Shown piece by piece: positions 37,202-48,057 of a stretch of 64,000 nt of DNA (within the stretch, counting starts at the first letter, position 1; every line of letters starts with the position of its first letter). The notes under the pieces were generated by a model. The model did no database searches, was not told the DNA's origin, and was given only the letters and a program-made list of their open reading frames with translations. The DNA is taken from positions 162,509,501 to 162,573,500 of the forward strand of contig CM075352.1 of assembly GCA_037693485.1 (NCBI GenBank), read 5' to 3'. This stretch comes from Kitagawia praeruptora. Lineage: Eukaryota > Streptophyta > Magnoliopsida > Apiales > Apiaceae. The position numbers and the translations under genes are program-made.

Positions 37202-38982
37202 CCTACCCTAACTCTCGAAAACTTTGTATTTCTGTTCGTATTATTTAAATTCTTGATTATTTTCGAACTATTAATTATGAGATTTATTAGCTGCTCTTTA
37301 TGATGCAATATTTCCTTTGATAATTATTTCTTGTTAAATATTACGATACTGTTAATTTAGTTTCTTGCGAAATACATTCCCTATAAGCGTAGAAGGAAAT
37401 TCGTTGTTATCGGGTCGGTCTCATTAATTCGAGGCGACTATTTACTTCGATTCAGTAGAACTATTCTCATTTGTTCGAGATAGTTAAATTCATTCTTCTC
37501 AGTCAGATTTATTGTACAAATTCGACAACATTTATTGACTATCTTTTAATTGGTTCATCGTTCGAATCAATCAATAGGGATTAGGCTATTTAATTCTTGT
37601 TAGAGTTTTACTCTTGGATCGAATGAAAAATATTCTATTTAACGTTCATCAAATTAGAGTATTATAATCATTCGAGTAGTACTACTTGTTCAGTACGACT
37701 CATTTTATTTCATTTTGAGACTATTCTCATTATTTCGAGATAGTTGCCCTTTTTGTCAAGGGTTGGCACTTTGTTCGTGCCAACCAATTAAAGCATATTT
37801 ATTGAGAGTTACATCAATCCATTGTTCGGATTGGTGGCACATTGAGTAAAACTGGCAGTCCGCCAGATCAATTTAATATTTTCTTGTGAATTTTATCTCA
37901 GAATGTCAATTCATTAAATATTCGGGAATTCTGCATTCTACTGGTCAATTTTGGGAAAGAGGCCCATTTTAGAGAAAGAGAGACTCGTGATCCGTTTTAA
38001 GGACACGAGAATATTTAAGCACTATGATGCCAGGGTTGATATAATCACCCACTATGATGCTAGCATTCATACTATATATTATATTCGTTGATATCGTATT
38101 GTAGCCGTGATCGGGCGAAGTGCGGTGTCATTGGAGGACGGTATTCCCGATTGGATAGTTGATCGCCCCGCCGAGATACCGAAAGGATGGAAGACCAGTT
38201 ATTCTTTTATCATGAGTCATCAGATTTTCACAAAAAGAGTCTTTCCGAGTATTTCTATTTTCGAGACGAGTCTTGAGTCAAAATTTTCAGAGTTTGTTAT
38301 CATATCAGTTTTATTTAAATTCTAGTATTTTCTTTCGGTATATATTACTATATTTATGTACCGAGGCAGGAGAGAATTTGCTGAGCACCATAGTTGCTCA
38401 CTCTTGCTTTACAACATTTGTTCAGCTGTCAAAAAAGAAAGATGTGAGACGTCCAGCCAGGGATCTAGAGGCAAGGGAAAAGCTCCAGGCTATGCTGACA
38501 AGGACTAGAATGGCCAGCTGGAACCTTTTATCCTTTCTATCTTTATAGACTTTTGCAAGATATTTTCGGTGATGTAATAAGCGTATTGTAATAAAGTGTG
38601 AATCCGATCTTGGATCTGTGGAGTGGGACTGTTCCGCTCCGTTGTAATAAAGATTTTATTATTATCGAGCTAACGTGTGTTGCAGGATGCTGAGACCTGA
38701 TGTGGCGACCCGGGTCCCCGGACAGGGCGGATTTGGGGGCATCACACTCCATCCCATCCAATTCTTAAGACTTTTTTTGTCACTTTCTGACACGCATTTT
38801 AAGGTAAATTTTAAGGATAGTTCCATAACTTATTTTTACAATTTTCTTTTTTTTATAAAAATAGGATTATTCTATTTTTATACAAAAAAAAAATTTCAAA
38901 AATAAGTTATGGAACTATTCTTAAAATGCGTGTTAAACACCCTATTTTTAAATGTTAACAAACGGGTGGGACGGAGGGAGTA

Positions 38983-39535
38983 ACTATTATTGAGTGTAAC
39001 TTGATTTGAGTTTAGTCTTGGCTCAAACGTAGAATCTAGATCCAATAGAGAAACATGTTACATTAAGTTTAATTGATTTAAATTTATAGATTTTGATTGA
39101 TGTTAAAATAATTCACAATCTTGTGATTGGTTAACTAATACATGTTAGATTCGAGTATCCTTTATTATAATAAAAGATGCTCAAAAACAATTCATAACTA
39201 AAAGATATATAACCATATGTAATATAATGTTATATGGATTTATAGAAAATAATATTTGCGGTTAGTAAATTTTTTTAAAATTAAAACCATGTGATATGCG
39301 AAGTTAATAAATCTAGATATTTTATATATAACTTTAATTTAACCGCGATTAGTAAATTAGAATAAGCATGGTAAATAATAAAAATTTTGTATATAATTGC
39401 TTGATTTAAAGTTTAAAAGTAAATTCTGATTGTCTCTAAAATAATTTTAATTTTTTGATTGGTAATTTATTCACCAACCAATAATAATACTCTTATAGTG
39501 TATATTTAATAATTAAAGTAATTGAAATATATGTA
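38983..39535. other. AT-rich intergenic DNA
   Basis: No gene seen. The right part (39440-39530) resembles both the ends of the tandem monomers that follow and the sequence near 21935-22030. Confidence 0.5.
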
Positions 39536-39539
39536 GTTT

Positions 39540-41775
39540 TCGTTTATATGAATTTATTATTTATTTTATTAACAAATTGTGAATAAATATATTTTTGAAC
39601 CTTTCAAAAAATCAAGTTTTTGAAGATATGAATTTTATCCAAGCTATTTAAAATTTGTTCAAATCCGATTTTGTAGTGTTCGCATATATGTATTTATTCA
39701 TTAATTTTATTAACAAATTATGTATAAATATATTTTTGAACTTATAAAAAAATCAATATTTTGAAGGTTTGGATTTTATCCAAGTTATTTAAAATTTGAT
39801 TTTTTTCAGATTTTTAGTTAAGTTAGATAAAAATTATTTAATATCGATTATAATTGTACAATATATATTATAAAAATCAATTTATAATGTATGATAATAT
39901 GATTGTGATTGACTTTAAATTAAAAGAGTGGTTGATTAATGAATGATTAATTATGAAATTCAATTTAAAATATATAATAGTATATCGTGATTGATTTCAA
40001 ATTAAAATTGTGATTTTCTAATAATATTTTTTGATTTAAAACTATGTATTTATGGATATATTTAATAAAGTCATTATTGTATTTAAATTCGTTTATATGA
40101 ATTTATTAATTATTTTATTAGCAAATTGTGAATAAATATATTTTTGAACCTTTCAAAAAATCGAGTTTTTGGAGATATTGATTTTATCCAAGCTATTTAA
40201 AATTTGTTGAAATCCGATTTTTTAGTGTTGGCTTATATGATTTTATTAATTAATTTTATTAACAAATTATGTATAAATATATTTTTGAACTTATAAAAAA
40301 TTCAATATTATGAAGGTATGTATTTTATCCAAGTTATTTAAAATCTGATTTTAAATCTGATTTTTTTCAAATTTTTAGTTATTTTAGATTAAAATTATTT
40401 AATATCGATTATAATTGTACAATATATATTATAAAAATCAATTTATAATGTATGATAATATGATTGTGATTGACTTTTATTAAAAGAGTGATTGATTAAT
40501 GAATGATTAATTATGAAATTCAACTAAAAATATGTAATAGTATATCGTGATTGATTTCAAATAAAAATTGTGATTTTTCTAGTAAATATTTTTTTGATTT
40601 AAAAAATTTGTATTTATGGATATATTTAATAAAGTCATTATTGTATTTAATTCGTTTATATGAATTTATTAATTATTTTATTAACAAATTGTGAAGTAAT
40701 ATATTTTTGAACCTTTCAAAAAATCGAGTTTTTAAAGATATGGTTTTATCCAAGTTATTTAAAATTTGTTCAAATGTGATTGTGTAGTGTCAACTTATAT
40801 GCATTTATTAATTAATTTTATTAACAAATTATGAATAAATGTATTTTTGAGCTTATAAAAAGAATTAAATTTTTGAAGGTGTGGATTTTTTCCAAGTTAT
40901 TTAAATATGATTTTTTCAGATTTTATTTAAGTTAATTAGCTTATAATTATTTAATATTCATTATAATTGTACAATATATATTATAAAAATAAATTTATGA
41001 ATGTATGATAATATGATTGTGATTGACTTTATATTAAAAGAGTGGTTGATTAATGAATGATTATTTATGAAATTTAACTTAAAATATATAATAGTATATC
41101 GTGATTGATTTCAAATAAAAATTGTGATTTTTCTAGTAAATTTTTTTTGATTTAAAAAATATGTATTTATGGATATATTTAATAAAGTCATTATTGTATT
41201 TAAATTCGTTTATATGAATTTATTATTTATTTTATTAACAAATTGTGAAGAAATATATTTTTGAATCTTTCAAAAAACCGAGTTTTTGAAGATATGGTTT
41301 TTATCCAAGCTATTTAAAATTTGTTCAAATCTGATTTTGTAGTGTTGGCTTATATGCATTTATTAATTAATTTTATTAACAAATTATGAATAAATATATT
41401 TTTGAGCTTATAAAAAAATAAAAATTTTGAAGGTATGGATTTTATCCAAGTTATTTAAATCTGATTTCAAATCCGATTTTTTCAGATTTTTAGTTAAGTT
41501 AGCTTATAATTATTTAATATCCATTATAATTGTACAATATATATTATAAAAATAAATTTATAAGTGTATGATAATATGATTGTGATTGACTTTATATTAA
41601 AAGAGTGGTTGATTAATGAGTGATTAATTATAAAATTTTAATTTAAAATATATAATTGTATATCTTGATTGATTTCAAATTAAAATTGTAATATTCTAAT
41701 AAATACTTTTTTGATTTAAAAAATATGTATTTATGAATATGTTTAATAAAACCATTATTGTATTTAAATTAGCAT
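39540..41775. repeat. Tandem array, period about 550-563 bp, four copies
   Basis: The landmark CGTTTATATGAATTTATTA recurs at about 39540, 40090, 40653 and 41207. Each is followed by the same order of blocks (CCAAGCTATTTAAAATTTG, TTTTTCAGATTTTTA..., GTACAATATATATTATAAAA, GTATATCGTGATTGATTTC). Every monomer contains an internal half-duplication of about 140 bp (the TATTAACAAATT...AAATATATTTTTGA block appears twice). Monomers differ by substitutions and small indels. AT-rich, non-coding, a short satellite-like array. Confidence 0.88.
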
Positions 41776-41817
41776 TGTTAACTAACCATGGTTAAAAAGA
41801 TAAGGTGAAATTATAAA

Positions 41818-42025
41818 TAAGGAAAAACTTTAATATAACATGATTGGTCTAAAATTTGGAAATTAGTACTGATTGGTTCTAAAATATTTACTCGATTCGG
41901 TTAACTGAAGTGTGGTAGATAAGGAAAATTTTTAATATAGCATGATTGGTCTAAAATTTAGGAATTAATTTTGATTGGTTCTAAAATAATTTTTCGATTT
42001 GATTGGTTAATTGACATGTGGTAGA
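41818..42025. repeat. Direct duplication of about 101 bp
   Basis: AAGGAAAAACTTTAATATAACATG... at 41820 recurs as AAGGAAAATTTTTAATATAG... at 41921. Both are followed by ATGATTGGTCTAAAATTT and GTGGTAGAT. Confidence 0.8.
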
Positions 42026-42181
42026 TTATAATAAAGGATTTTAAACCCTGTTATAAACAATTAAACGCTATATAAAGGTTTTGCATTCTTCTAAAAAAAA
42101 TTCTGAGGAGACACTAGACACATACATGCATGCATAGAGACCAGAAAGAGAGACAGGTTCAGAAGATTTTATAATTTTTTT

Positions 42182-42376
42182 AAGAAAAATGCTAGAGGTA
42201 CCAAATTGGGGTATCAAAAATTATTACCAAATGACATGACATTAATTTGATTGGCTATAATTATAATGGGCCCGCCAGGGCCAACCAATTAAAACATTTC
42301 AAAATGACAAGTAGTTAGTGCCATGTCATTTTGTAACAAAATTTGGTACCTAATTTGGTACCTCTAGCACTACTCT
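42182..42376. mobile_element. Small TIR MITE
   Basis: Inverted termini: ATGCTAGAGGTACCAAATT at 42189 and, on the other strand from 42370, GTGCTAGAGGTACCAAATT. The second arm block ATGACATG(A/G)CA also mirrors. T-rich flanks on both sides make the target duplication ambiguous, so I do not assign a superfamily. Non-coding, just under 200 bp. Confidence 0.8.
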
Positions 42377-42858
42377 TTTTTTTAAATCATTTAATTAAAG
42401 TAATAAATTAGTGACTAGTTTAAATTAATTTTCTGACGAATTATCGTCTAGTTACATAAGATGATGATTGAGGAAATACAAGCACTAGAACCGTTAGAAT
42501 GGGATGATGATGAGACACAAGTTTTAGTAATATCTTAATGCATGCACTCCTACTTGTTAAAATATCTCTAATCTATGAAAACTTTAGAATAGAGAATCTC
42601 TAAGAAATTAGAAAGAGCAACATGAAAGCATAAATGTGATGTAAGTGTTTCTTATGAACAAATTATTGCACTACAACGTTGAAAACTTGAAAATTACCAT
42701 TAAATCAGCTAAACGGTTTCAAGCTGGATGGGGTCTGCGTACATATATGTTTCATTTTCTTTGTTTCGATTTGATTTGAGTGGCAAACGGAGAGCAATTC
42801 ACAGTGATATTAATAATATTACAATTCATAGTTACACTATCATTTGAAAATAGCCTTA
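42377..42858. other. Intergenic DNA, no gene seen
   Basis: AT-rich; nothing recognisable. Confidence 0.5.
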
Positions 42859-42868
42859 CTTTCCTGTA

Positions 42869-43989
42869 AATCAAACCAAACCAAACCAAATATACCCAGT
42901 ATATCCCGCTCAGAGCAGGGTCTGGGGAGGGTATGATGTACGCAGACCATACCCCCGCTTTTTAAGGCAGGGAGGCTGTTTCCGTGAAGACCCTCGACTA
43001 TGTGCACGACAAATACGGTGTGAGAAAAATACAAATAATACCAATTGATTACGAAAAAAGTTCAAGGAAATACCTGAGCCCATGGCATTCTCCACCTGGG
43101 ACCTACCCGCCTGCTTGTCATTGAATTACTCCTGACCTGATACCCTGCCGGCCTGAGAGGATAGCTCCTGACGAACCCCCTGCATAATAAACTACAAGCA
43201 AACGACAACAGATCAAGAAAACCGGGACACACAATCCCAGTGTACCCCGCGTAGAGATAAGACCTGAAAATAGCAGACAATAAAAACGAGAAAAGAGACA
43301 GAAAAAGCCTAACTTCTAAAATAAAGCTAACCGAGACAGCCCAATTCTGAGACTCTCTACAACAGAGCCGCTCCCTAAAAGAGAATCCACCACTCTGGTA
43401 TGACGCCTCCAAGAGCCCCTGTCCACTATCATGTTCTCATTCAAGTTTAGGGCCTTCAGATCCGCCCTAAGCTGCTCTTCCCACGACCTCCTCGGTCTCC
43501 CTCTCCTCCTCACCCCAACCACCGAAAGACTCTCGACCCTCCTCACTGGGGCTTCTGCCAGCCTCCTACGGACATGGCCGAACCACCTCAACCTCCCTTC
43601 CCTGACTTTCGCCGAAAGAGGCGCCACTTCAAGCTCGCTTCTAAACACTCCATTCGGGATTCTGTCTAACATCGTGCGCCCACACGACCACCGAAGCATC
43701 CTCATTTCGGCCGCTTCCAACTTGCCTTCAAGGGCCTTCTTCATCGCCCAACACTCAGAACCGTATAGCAACGCAGACCGGATTGCCGCTCTATAGAATT
43801 TCCCTTTCAACTTTAAAGGAACCTTCTTGTCGCACATTACCCCTGACGCTGCCCTCCACCTTAGCCATCCAGCCTTGATACGATGTTTGACATCGTCATC
43901 AACCTCACCTTCCTTCTGGATGATCGAACCTAGATACTTGAACTTATCCGTACTAGGTACGATCTGCTCTTGAATCTTAACTTCCACTC
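42869..43989 (-). mobile_element. 5'-truncated RTE-type LINE
   Basis: Flanked by the 10 bp repeat CTTTCCTGTA at 42859-42868 and 43990-43999, a target-site duplication. The 5' end (minus strand) is cut inside the RT, and the 3' end carries a (TTTGG)n tail (about 42870-42890 on the complement). The 3' UTR contains the GGTATGGTCTGCGTACATC-like phrase common at the 3' ends of plant RTE elements. Confidence 0.88.
43316..43987 (-). pseudogene. RTE LINE reverse transcriptase C-terminal part
   Basis: The minus strand encodes FKYLGSIIQKEGEVDDDVKH, RIKAGWLRWR, KFYRAAIRSALLYGSECWA and REGRLRWFGHVRRR, the conserved region after the RT catalytic core of plant RTE-type LINEs. The open frame begins right at the truncation point, with no start codon (its first codon is GTG) and no RT catalytic FADD block. 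It is a dead-on-arrival insertion. Readable length is 223 codons. Confidence 0.9.
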
Positions 43990-43999
43990 CTTTCCTGTA

Positions 44000-44369
44000 G
44001 TGTTTGGCAAAACAGTCACTTTAGCCAGGTGTGCATGTACATACAAGTATAAATATGGTTTTTAATTGCCCGGACATGCATATACCCTAAAATAAATAAC
44101 GTGTAATCCTCTAACCAGTTTGGTTTCGTGTTTAACTAGGTAACTCTGTTTTGCAGTGATTCGGATACGATCCCATACTTTTATGATACTGTATACTCCT
44201 ATATCACAGTCAATTCTTGCAAAGAACAGGACAATAGCTCTGTATATTTCCCCAAAGAGCTGGTCAGGTTAGTTTGAAAAAACGCTCTTTGATTGACTTC
44301 TATGTATAAATAATACCAACGTTTGCTTGATGGCACTGAACTCCATCTTATCATCTCTAGCTTTATTAA
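44000..44369. other. Intergenic DNA, no gene seen
   Basis: No motif recognised. Confidence 0.5.
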
Positions 44370-44596
44370 CTCCTTCCCAAAATGTAAGACCCTCTAACTT
44401 TTTCACGCATTTCAATGTGCTCGGACCGGGTACTTGTGAATTATATTTTTTAATTTTTTTCGATTTATATAAAAATATACAATCTATATTTTTATACAAA
44501 ACAAAAAAAATTAAAAAATATTATCTATAAGTACCCCGTCCAAACACATTGAAAAGCGTACAAAAAGAAGAGTGTCATACAAAATGGGACGGAGAG
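44370..44596. mobile_element. Stowaway-like MITE
   Basis: The left end reads CTCCTTCCCAAAATGTAAGA and the right end, on the other strand, CTCTCCGTCCCATTTTGTATG, imperfect inverted termini of Stowaway type. The inner arms also mirror (CACGCATTTCAATGTGCTCGG against its near complement at 44540-44560). The ends are eroded and the TA duplication is not clean. Confidence 0.7.
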
Positions 44597-44608
44597 ACTA
44601 GTATTTAG

Positions 44609-45126
44609 TAGGGCTGGCAATTTTGAACCCACGACACGAACCCAACCCGCATGGGTCGGGTTCGGGTTTGCATTTTTCGGGTTCGGGTCGGTTTCGGGTT
44701 GACCCAAAACTGACCCGGAAAAATCGGGTTGGGTTCGGGTCGGGTTTGGGTAACCCGAAACTGACCCGAATATACATATATATATAATTATTTTTAATAT
44801 ATCTAATTATTTTTAATATATATATATTTATTTAATATATATTTTTATATATTTTTAATATAAATATATTTTTTAATGTATATAATTATTTTTAATATAT
44901 ATATTTATTTATTTAATATATATAAATATATATTTTTTAATATATATATATAATTATTTTCGGGTCGGGTTACCCGAAACTCACCCGAAACCCATTCATG
45001 TCGGGTTCGAGTTGAGCACCTGTACCCTAAACCCATTTCGGGTCGGGTTCGGGTTGAGTACCTGTACCCGAAACCCACTATTGACCCGACCCGAACCCGA
45101 CCCGAAACCCGAAATTGCCAGCCCTA
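44609..45126. mobile_element. hAT-type fold-back MITE with CGGGTT repeats
   Basis: Termini are TAGGGCTGGCAATTTTGAAC and, on the other strand, TAGGGCTGGCAATTTCGGG. The flanking octamers GTATTTAG (44601-44608) and ATATTTAG (45127-45134) differ by one base, fitting an 8 bp hAT duplication. The arms are built of GGGTTCGGGTCGGGTT repeats and their complements, and the centre is (TA)-rich (about 44775-44955). Non-coding, 518 bp, 0.2 kb upstream of the lectin kinase. Confidence 0.88.
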
Positions 45127-45284
45127 ATATTTAGGTAGAACCCAACAATTTCATGTTAGTTACCGCTGACATAAAATAAGGAAGACCTTATGACATGTGT
45201 ACTATAATAATTAAAATAGGAGACATGTACAATAATATTTTGCTACATAGGAGTAATTAAAATACAAGCTTGTAGTGATCTTCT

Positions 45285-45292
45285 TATATAAA
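45285..45292 (+). promoter_or_regulatory. Probable TATA box of the lectin receptor kinase
   Basis: TATATAAA lies about 50 bases upstream of the ATG at 45344, leaving a short leader. Motif and spacing only. Confidence 0.55.
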
Positions 45293-45343
45293 TTTTGTTA
45301 GCAGCTTCCGATTTTTCTCCGTGAGCAAGATAAGAACCATAAT

Positions 45344-47419
45344 ATGTCTGCTTACAGGTCTAACTTACATCTTGTATCATCAATATACATAATCATCCAC
45401 ACCCTCTTCATCTTTCAAACTATCCCTTTTGCAGCTTCTTTATCCTTCACCTTCAACAATTTTGGTCCTAATATTGGTAACATATCATTCGACCGAAATG
45501 CAACTTTAGCTAGCAATACCATCCAACTCACTGCAGACCTTGCATCCATGGGTAGAGCCACATATTCTCAACCTATGAATCTTTGGGATGACACATCAAG
45601 AAATCTCACAGACTTCACTACCCACTTTTCCTATAGCATAAACTCACAGAACCGAACAAAATATGGTGACGGGTTCGTGTTCTTTCTGGCTCCAGTTGGT
45701 TCCAAGATTCCAAGAACCGCTACAAAAGGTGGCGGCCTTGGCCTCACAACTGATGAGCAGCCACTGAATTCGACAGATAATCCGTTTGTTGCGGTTGAAT
45801 TTGATGTTTATACGAATCCGGGTTGGGATCCTGTTGGTGAGCATGTAGGTATTGATCTCAGCTCTATGAAATCTGTTTCTAATGTAAGTTGGTTGGGTGG
45901 AAAATCTAGTGTATTGGAGGGGTTGAAAAATGATGCTTGGATAACGTATCAATCTAGCTCTAAAAATCTTAGTGTTATTTTTACTGCTTTGAGTAATAAC
46001 AGGACTGTCAATCAGAGTCTTTGGTACATAGTTGATTTAAGAAAATACTTGCCACAAAATGTTACTTTTGGCTTCTCTGCTTCAACAGGGAACCAATCCG
46101 CTATATGTAGTATTTACTCATGGGGTTTCAATACAAGTCTAGAGCTACATGAAAGTTATCTGGTCGAGCAAGAACCAAGCTCCTCTAATGATAATGGGAT
46201 GCTAATTGGATTTCTAGTAGGGGGAGCTATAGTGTTCTGTATTGGTCTTTTGGCCTTGGCTTATTATAGAAAAAGAAAGAATCGAGGAGATAATGAAGAG
46301 GAAATTACTTTTGATGATACAATGGATGGAGAATTTGAGAGAGGTACCGGACCTAAGAAGTTTTCATATAATGCGTTGGCTCGTGCAACAAAAAACTTTT
46401 CGGAAGAACAGAAGCTTGGAGAAGGAGGCTTTGGTGTGGTTTATAGAGGTTTCTTGAGAGTATTGAATTGTGATGTAGCGGTTAAGAGGGTATCAAGAAC
46501 TTCTAAGCAAGGGTTGAAGGAATATGCATCAGAAGTGAGGATCATTACTCGATTAAGACATCGAAATCTGGTGCAGCTACTAGGATGGTGTCATGAAAAA
46601 AGTGATCTTCTACTTGTTTATGAGTATATGCCAAATGGTAGCTTGGATTCCCATGTTTTCAAAGGGAAAAGCTTGTTGGCCTGGCCGATAAGACACAAAA
46701 TTATTCAAGGATTGGCCGCAGCACTCCTATATCTACACGAAGAGTGGGAACAGTGTGTTGTGCATAGAGATATCAAGCCAAGCAATGTTATGTTAGATTC
46801 AAATTTCATAGCAAAACTCGGGGATTTTGGATTAGCAAGATTAGTTGATCATGAGAAAGGATCCGAAACCACTGCTTTGGCGGGAACCATGGGCTATATG
46901 GCTCCTGAATGTGTCACTACAGGTAAAGCCAGTAAAGAATCAGATGTTTACAGCTTCGGAATTGTAGCATTAGAAATAGCATGTGGAAGGAAAGCGATTG
47001 ATCCAAATTTTGATGAAAGTCGAGTGCGATTGCTTCAATGGGTTTGGAGCTTATATGGAACAGGACAACTTCTTCAAGCAGCCGATCCAAAACTCTGCGG
47101 AGATTATGATGAGCAAGAACTGCAGCGTTTGATGATTGTTGGTCTTTGGTGTGCACATCCAGATAAAACTCTTCGACCTTCAATTAGACAAGCGATTCAT
47201 GTCCTTAATCTTGAGGCTCCATTGCCTATTCTTCCAGCAACAATGCCTGTTGCAACTTATTATGCTCCACTGAACATGACAATAGCTCCTCTGGCTATAG
47301 CATATGGTCAAAATGTTTGGAAACATAAACCAGGAGAATCTTCTGGTAATTACAATACTGAATCCTCAAGTTATGCTTCCGTTGATTCCACTGCTCCTTC
47401 AGTTCTGTTTCCTCGATAA
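45344..47419 (+). CDS. L-type lectin-domain receptor-like kinase (clade IX-like), intronless
   Basis: A complete 691-residue membrane receptor kinase that likely senses an extracellular ligand and phosphorylates Ser/Thr targets. In order: signal peptide (about 1-31); legume-lectin domain (about 33-268) with the metal-site residues E152, D154, N158, D162 and H167 and D109 in YGDGFVFFLAP; transmembrane helix 285-308 followed by RKRKN; kinase domain (about 351-625). The kinase has the glycine loop LGEGGFGVVY, lysine K381 in VAVK, catalytic HRD at 474-476, DFG at 494-496 and APE at 520-522. All key residues are present, so it is probably active. GTMGYMAPECVTTGKASKES resembles LecRK clade IX. Lectin RLK genes usually lack introns, as here. 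The ATG chosen directly precedes the signal peptide. It is the only intact host gene in the window. Confidence 0.96.
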   Translation: MSAYRSNLHLVSSIYIIIHTLFIFQTIPFAASLSFTFNNFGPNIGNISFDRNATLASNTIQLTADLASMGRATYSQPMNLWDDTSRNLTDFTTHFSYSINSQNRTKYGDGFVFFLAPVGSKIPRTATKGGGLGLTTDEQPLNSTDNPFVAVEFDVYTNPGWDPVGEHVGIDLSSMKSVSNVSWLGGKSSVLEGLKNDAWITYQSSSKNLSVIFTALSNNRTVNQSLWYIVDLRKYLPQNVTFGFSASTGNQSAICSIYSWGFNTSLELHESYLVEQEPSSSNDNGMLIGFLVGGAIVFCIGLLALAYYRKRKNRGDNEEEITFDDTMDGEFERGTGPKKFSYNALARATKNFSEEQKLGEGGFGVVYRGFLRVLNCDVAVKRVSRTSKQGLKEYASEVRIITRLRHRNLVQLLGWCHEKSDLLLVYEYMPNGSLDSHVFKGKSLLAWPIRHKIIQGLAAALLYLHEEWEQCVVHRDIKPSNVMLDSNFIAKLGDFGLARLVDHEKGSETTALAGTMGYMAPECVTTGKASKESDVYSFGIVALEIACGRKAIDPNFDESRVRLLQWVWSLYGTGQLLQAADPKLCGDYDEQELQRLMIVGLWCAHPDKTLRPSIRQAIHVLNLEAPLPILPATMPVATYYAPLNMTIAPLAIAYGQNVWKHKPGESSGNYNTESSSYASVDSTAPSVLFPR

Positions 47420-47813
47420 ATTATGTCATGTTCATAATCATAAATTTTTTATTCTGTTTTCTGTATAAGAAATTTTAAGCTTCAACAAACTTCAGTCATA
47501 TACTTATAGTTTCATTGTAATACTTCATCACTTATATTTCACCTTTTTCGACGACATATACCAACAAAAAGTCTTTCGTAATCCAAAGGGTAATAAACAG
47601 CGCATATGGCTGCAACTATGACTCTGATACCTTCGCAGGCATATCTACTTGAATTAATAGGCTCCATTGCCTATTCTTAGGTTATGTGAAAAGCAAACAT
47701 TTAACAAAATGTTTAAGGTTTAAAAAAGCGACAAATTTAATGGGGTTTTAAGCTACCAACTCCACAAAGAAATTATTAGTAGTCCAACATGTAATGTGTT
47801 CTCTTTAAAAAAA
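47420..47813 (+). other. 3' flank of the lectin kinase with a duplicated scrap
   Basis: 3' UTR and downstream DNA. Near 47660 the phrase AGGCTCCATTGCCTATTCTT repeats the gene's codons at 47215-47235, a tiny duplicated piece. Confidence 0.6.
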
Positions 47814-48057
47814 AATTAGGCAAGCGATTCATGTCCTTAATCTTGAGACTCCATTGCCTACTCTTCCACCAACTATGCCTGTTGCAACTTATTATCCTCC
47901 ATTGAATATGTCAGTAGCTGCTCTTGGTAAAGCATATGGTCAGACTATTTGCAAACATAGACCAAGTGAATCTTCCGGTAATTACAATACAGAATCCTCA
48001 AGTTACGCTTCCAACGATTCTACATTCCAATCAGTTCTGTTTCCTAGACAATTATGA
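47814..48057 (+). pseudogene. Duplicated 3' end of the lectin receptor kinase
   Basis: From AATTAGGCAAGCGATTCATG onward this repeats the last 80 codons of the intact gene (from about 47184) with substitutions. It reads QAIHVLNLE, then LPTLPPTMPVATYYPPLNMS, and ends SSYASNDST...SVLFPRQL, stop. No lectin or complete kinase domain precedes it. It is the remnant of a tandem duplicate, so a second LecRK once stood here or the tail was copied alone. Confidence 0.9.

Larger units (their letters stand above)
22993..38746 (+). mobile_element. Tekay-like solo LTR, itself interrupted
   Basis: It starts TGTAATAACCG and ends GGATTTGGGGGCATCACA. It is flanked by CTCCA at 22988-22992 and 38747-38751, a 5 bp target duplication. 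The end sequence (CGACCCGGGTCCCCGGACAG ... GGGGGCATCACA) resembles LTR 3' ends of Tekay/Del-type chromoviruses. No internal region is present, so this is a solo LTR left by LTR-LTR recombination. Net length is about 3.9 kb once the 25375-37201 element and one TSD copy are removed. It contains a GA-rich tract at about 23910-24390. Confidence 0.88.
22980..38980. mobile_element. Stowaway-like MITE split by nested insertions
   Basis: The left part is 22980-22992 (CTCCCTCCCTCCA) and the right part 38752-38980, ending GGGACGGAGGGAG. The outer dinucleotide TA occurs at 22978-22979 and 38981-38982, as expected for Tc1/mariner-type Stowaway elements. The terminal phrase CTCCCTCC(G)TCCCA is the common Stowaway TIR of plants. 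Net length without the insertion is about 242 bp. Its interior is palindromic (ACACGCATTTTAAGG at about 38789 against its complement near 38920). A solo LTR landed inside its left TIR. Confidence 0.82.
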
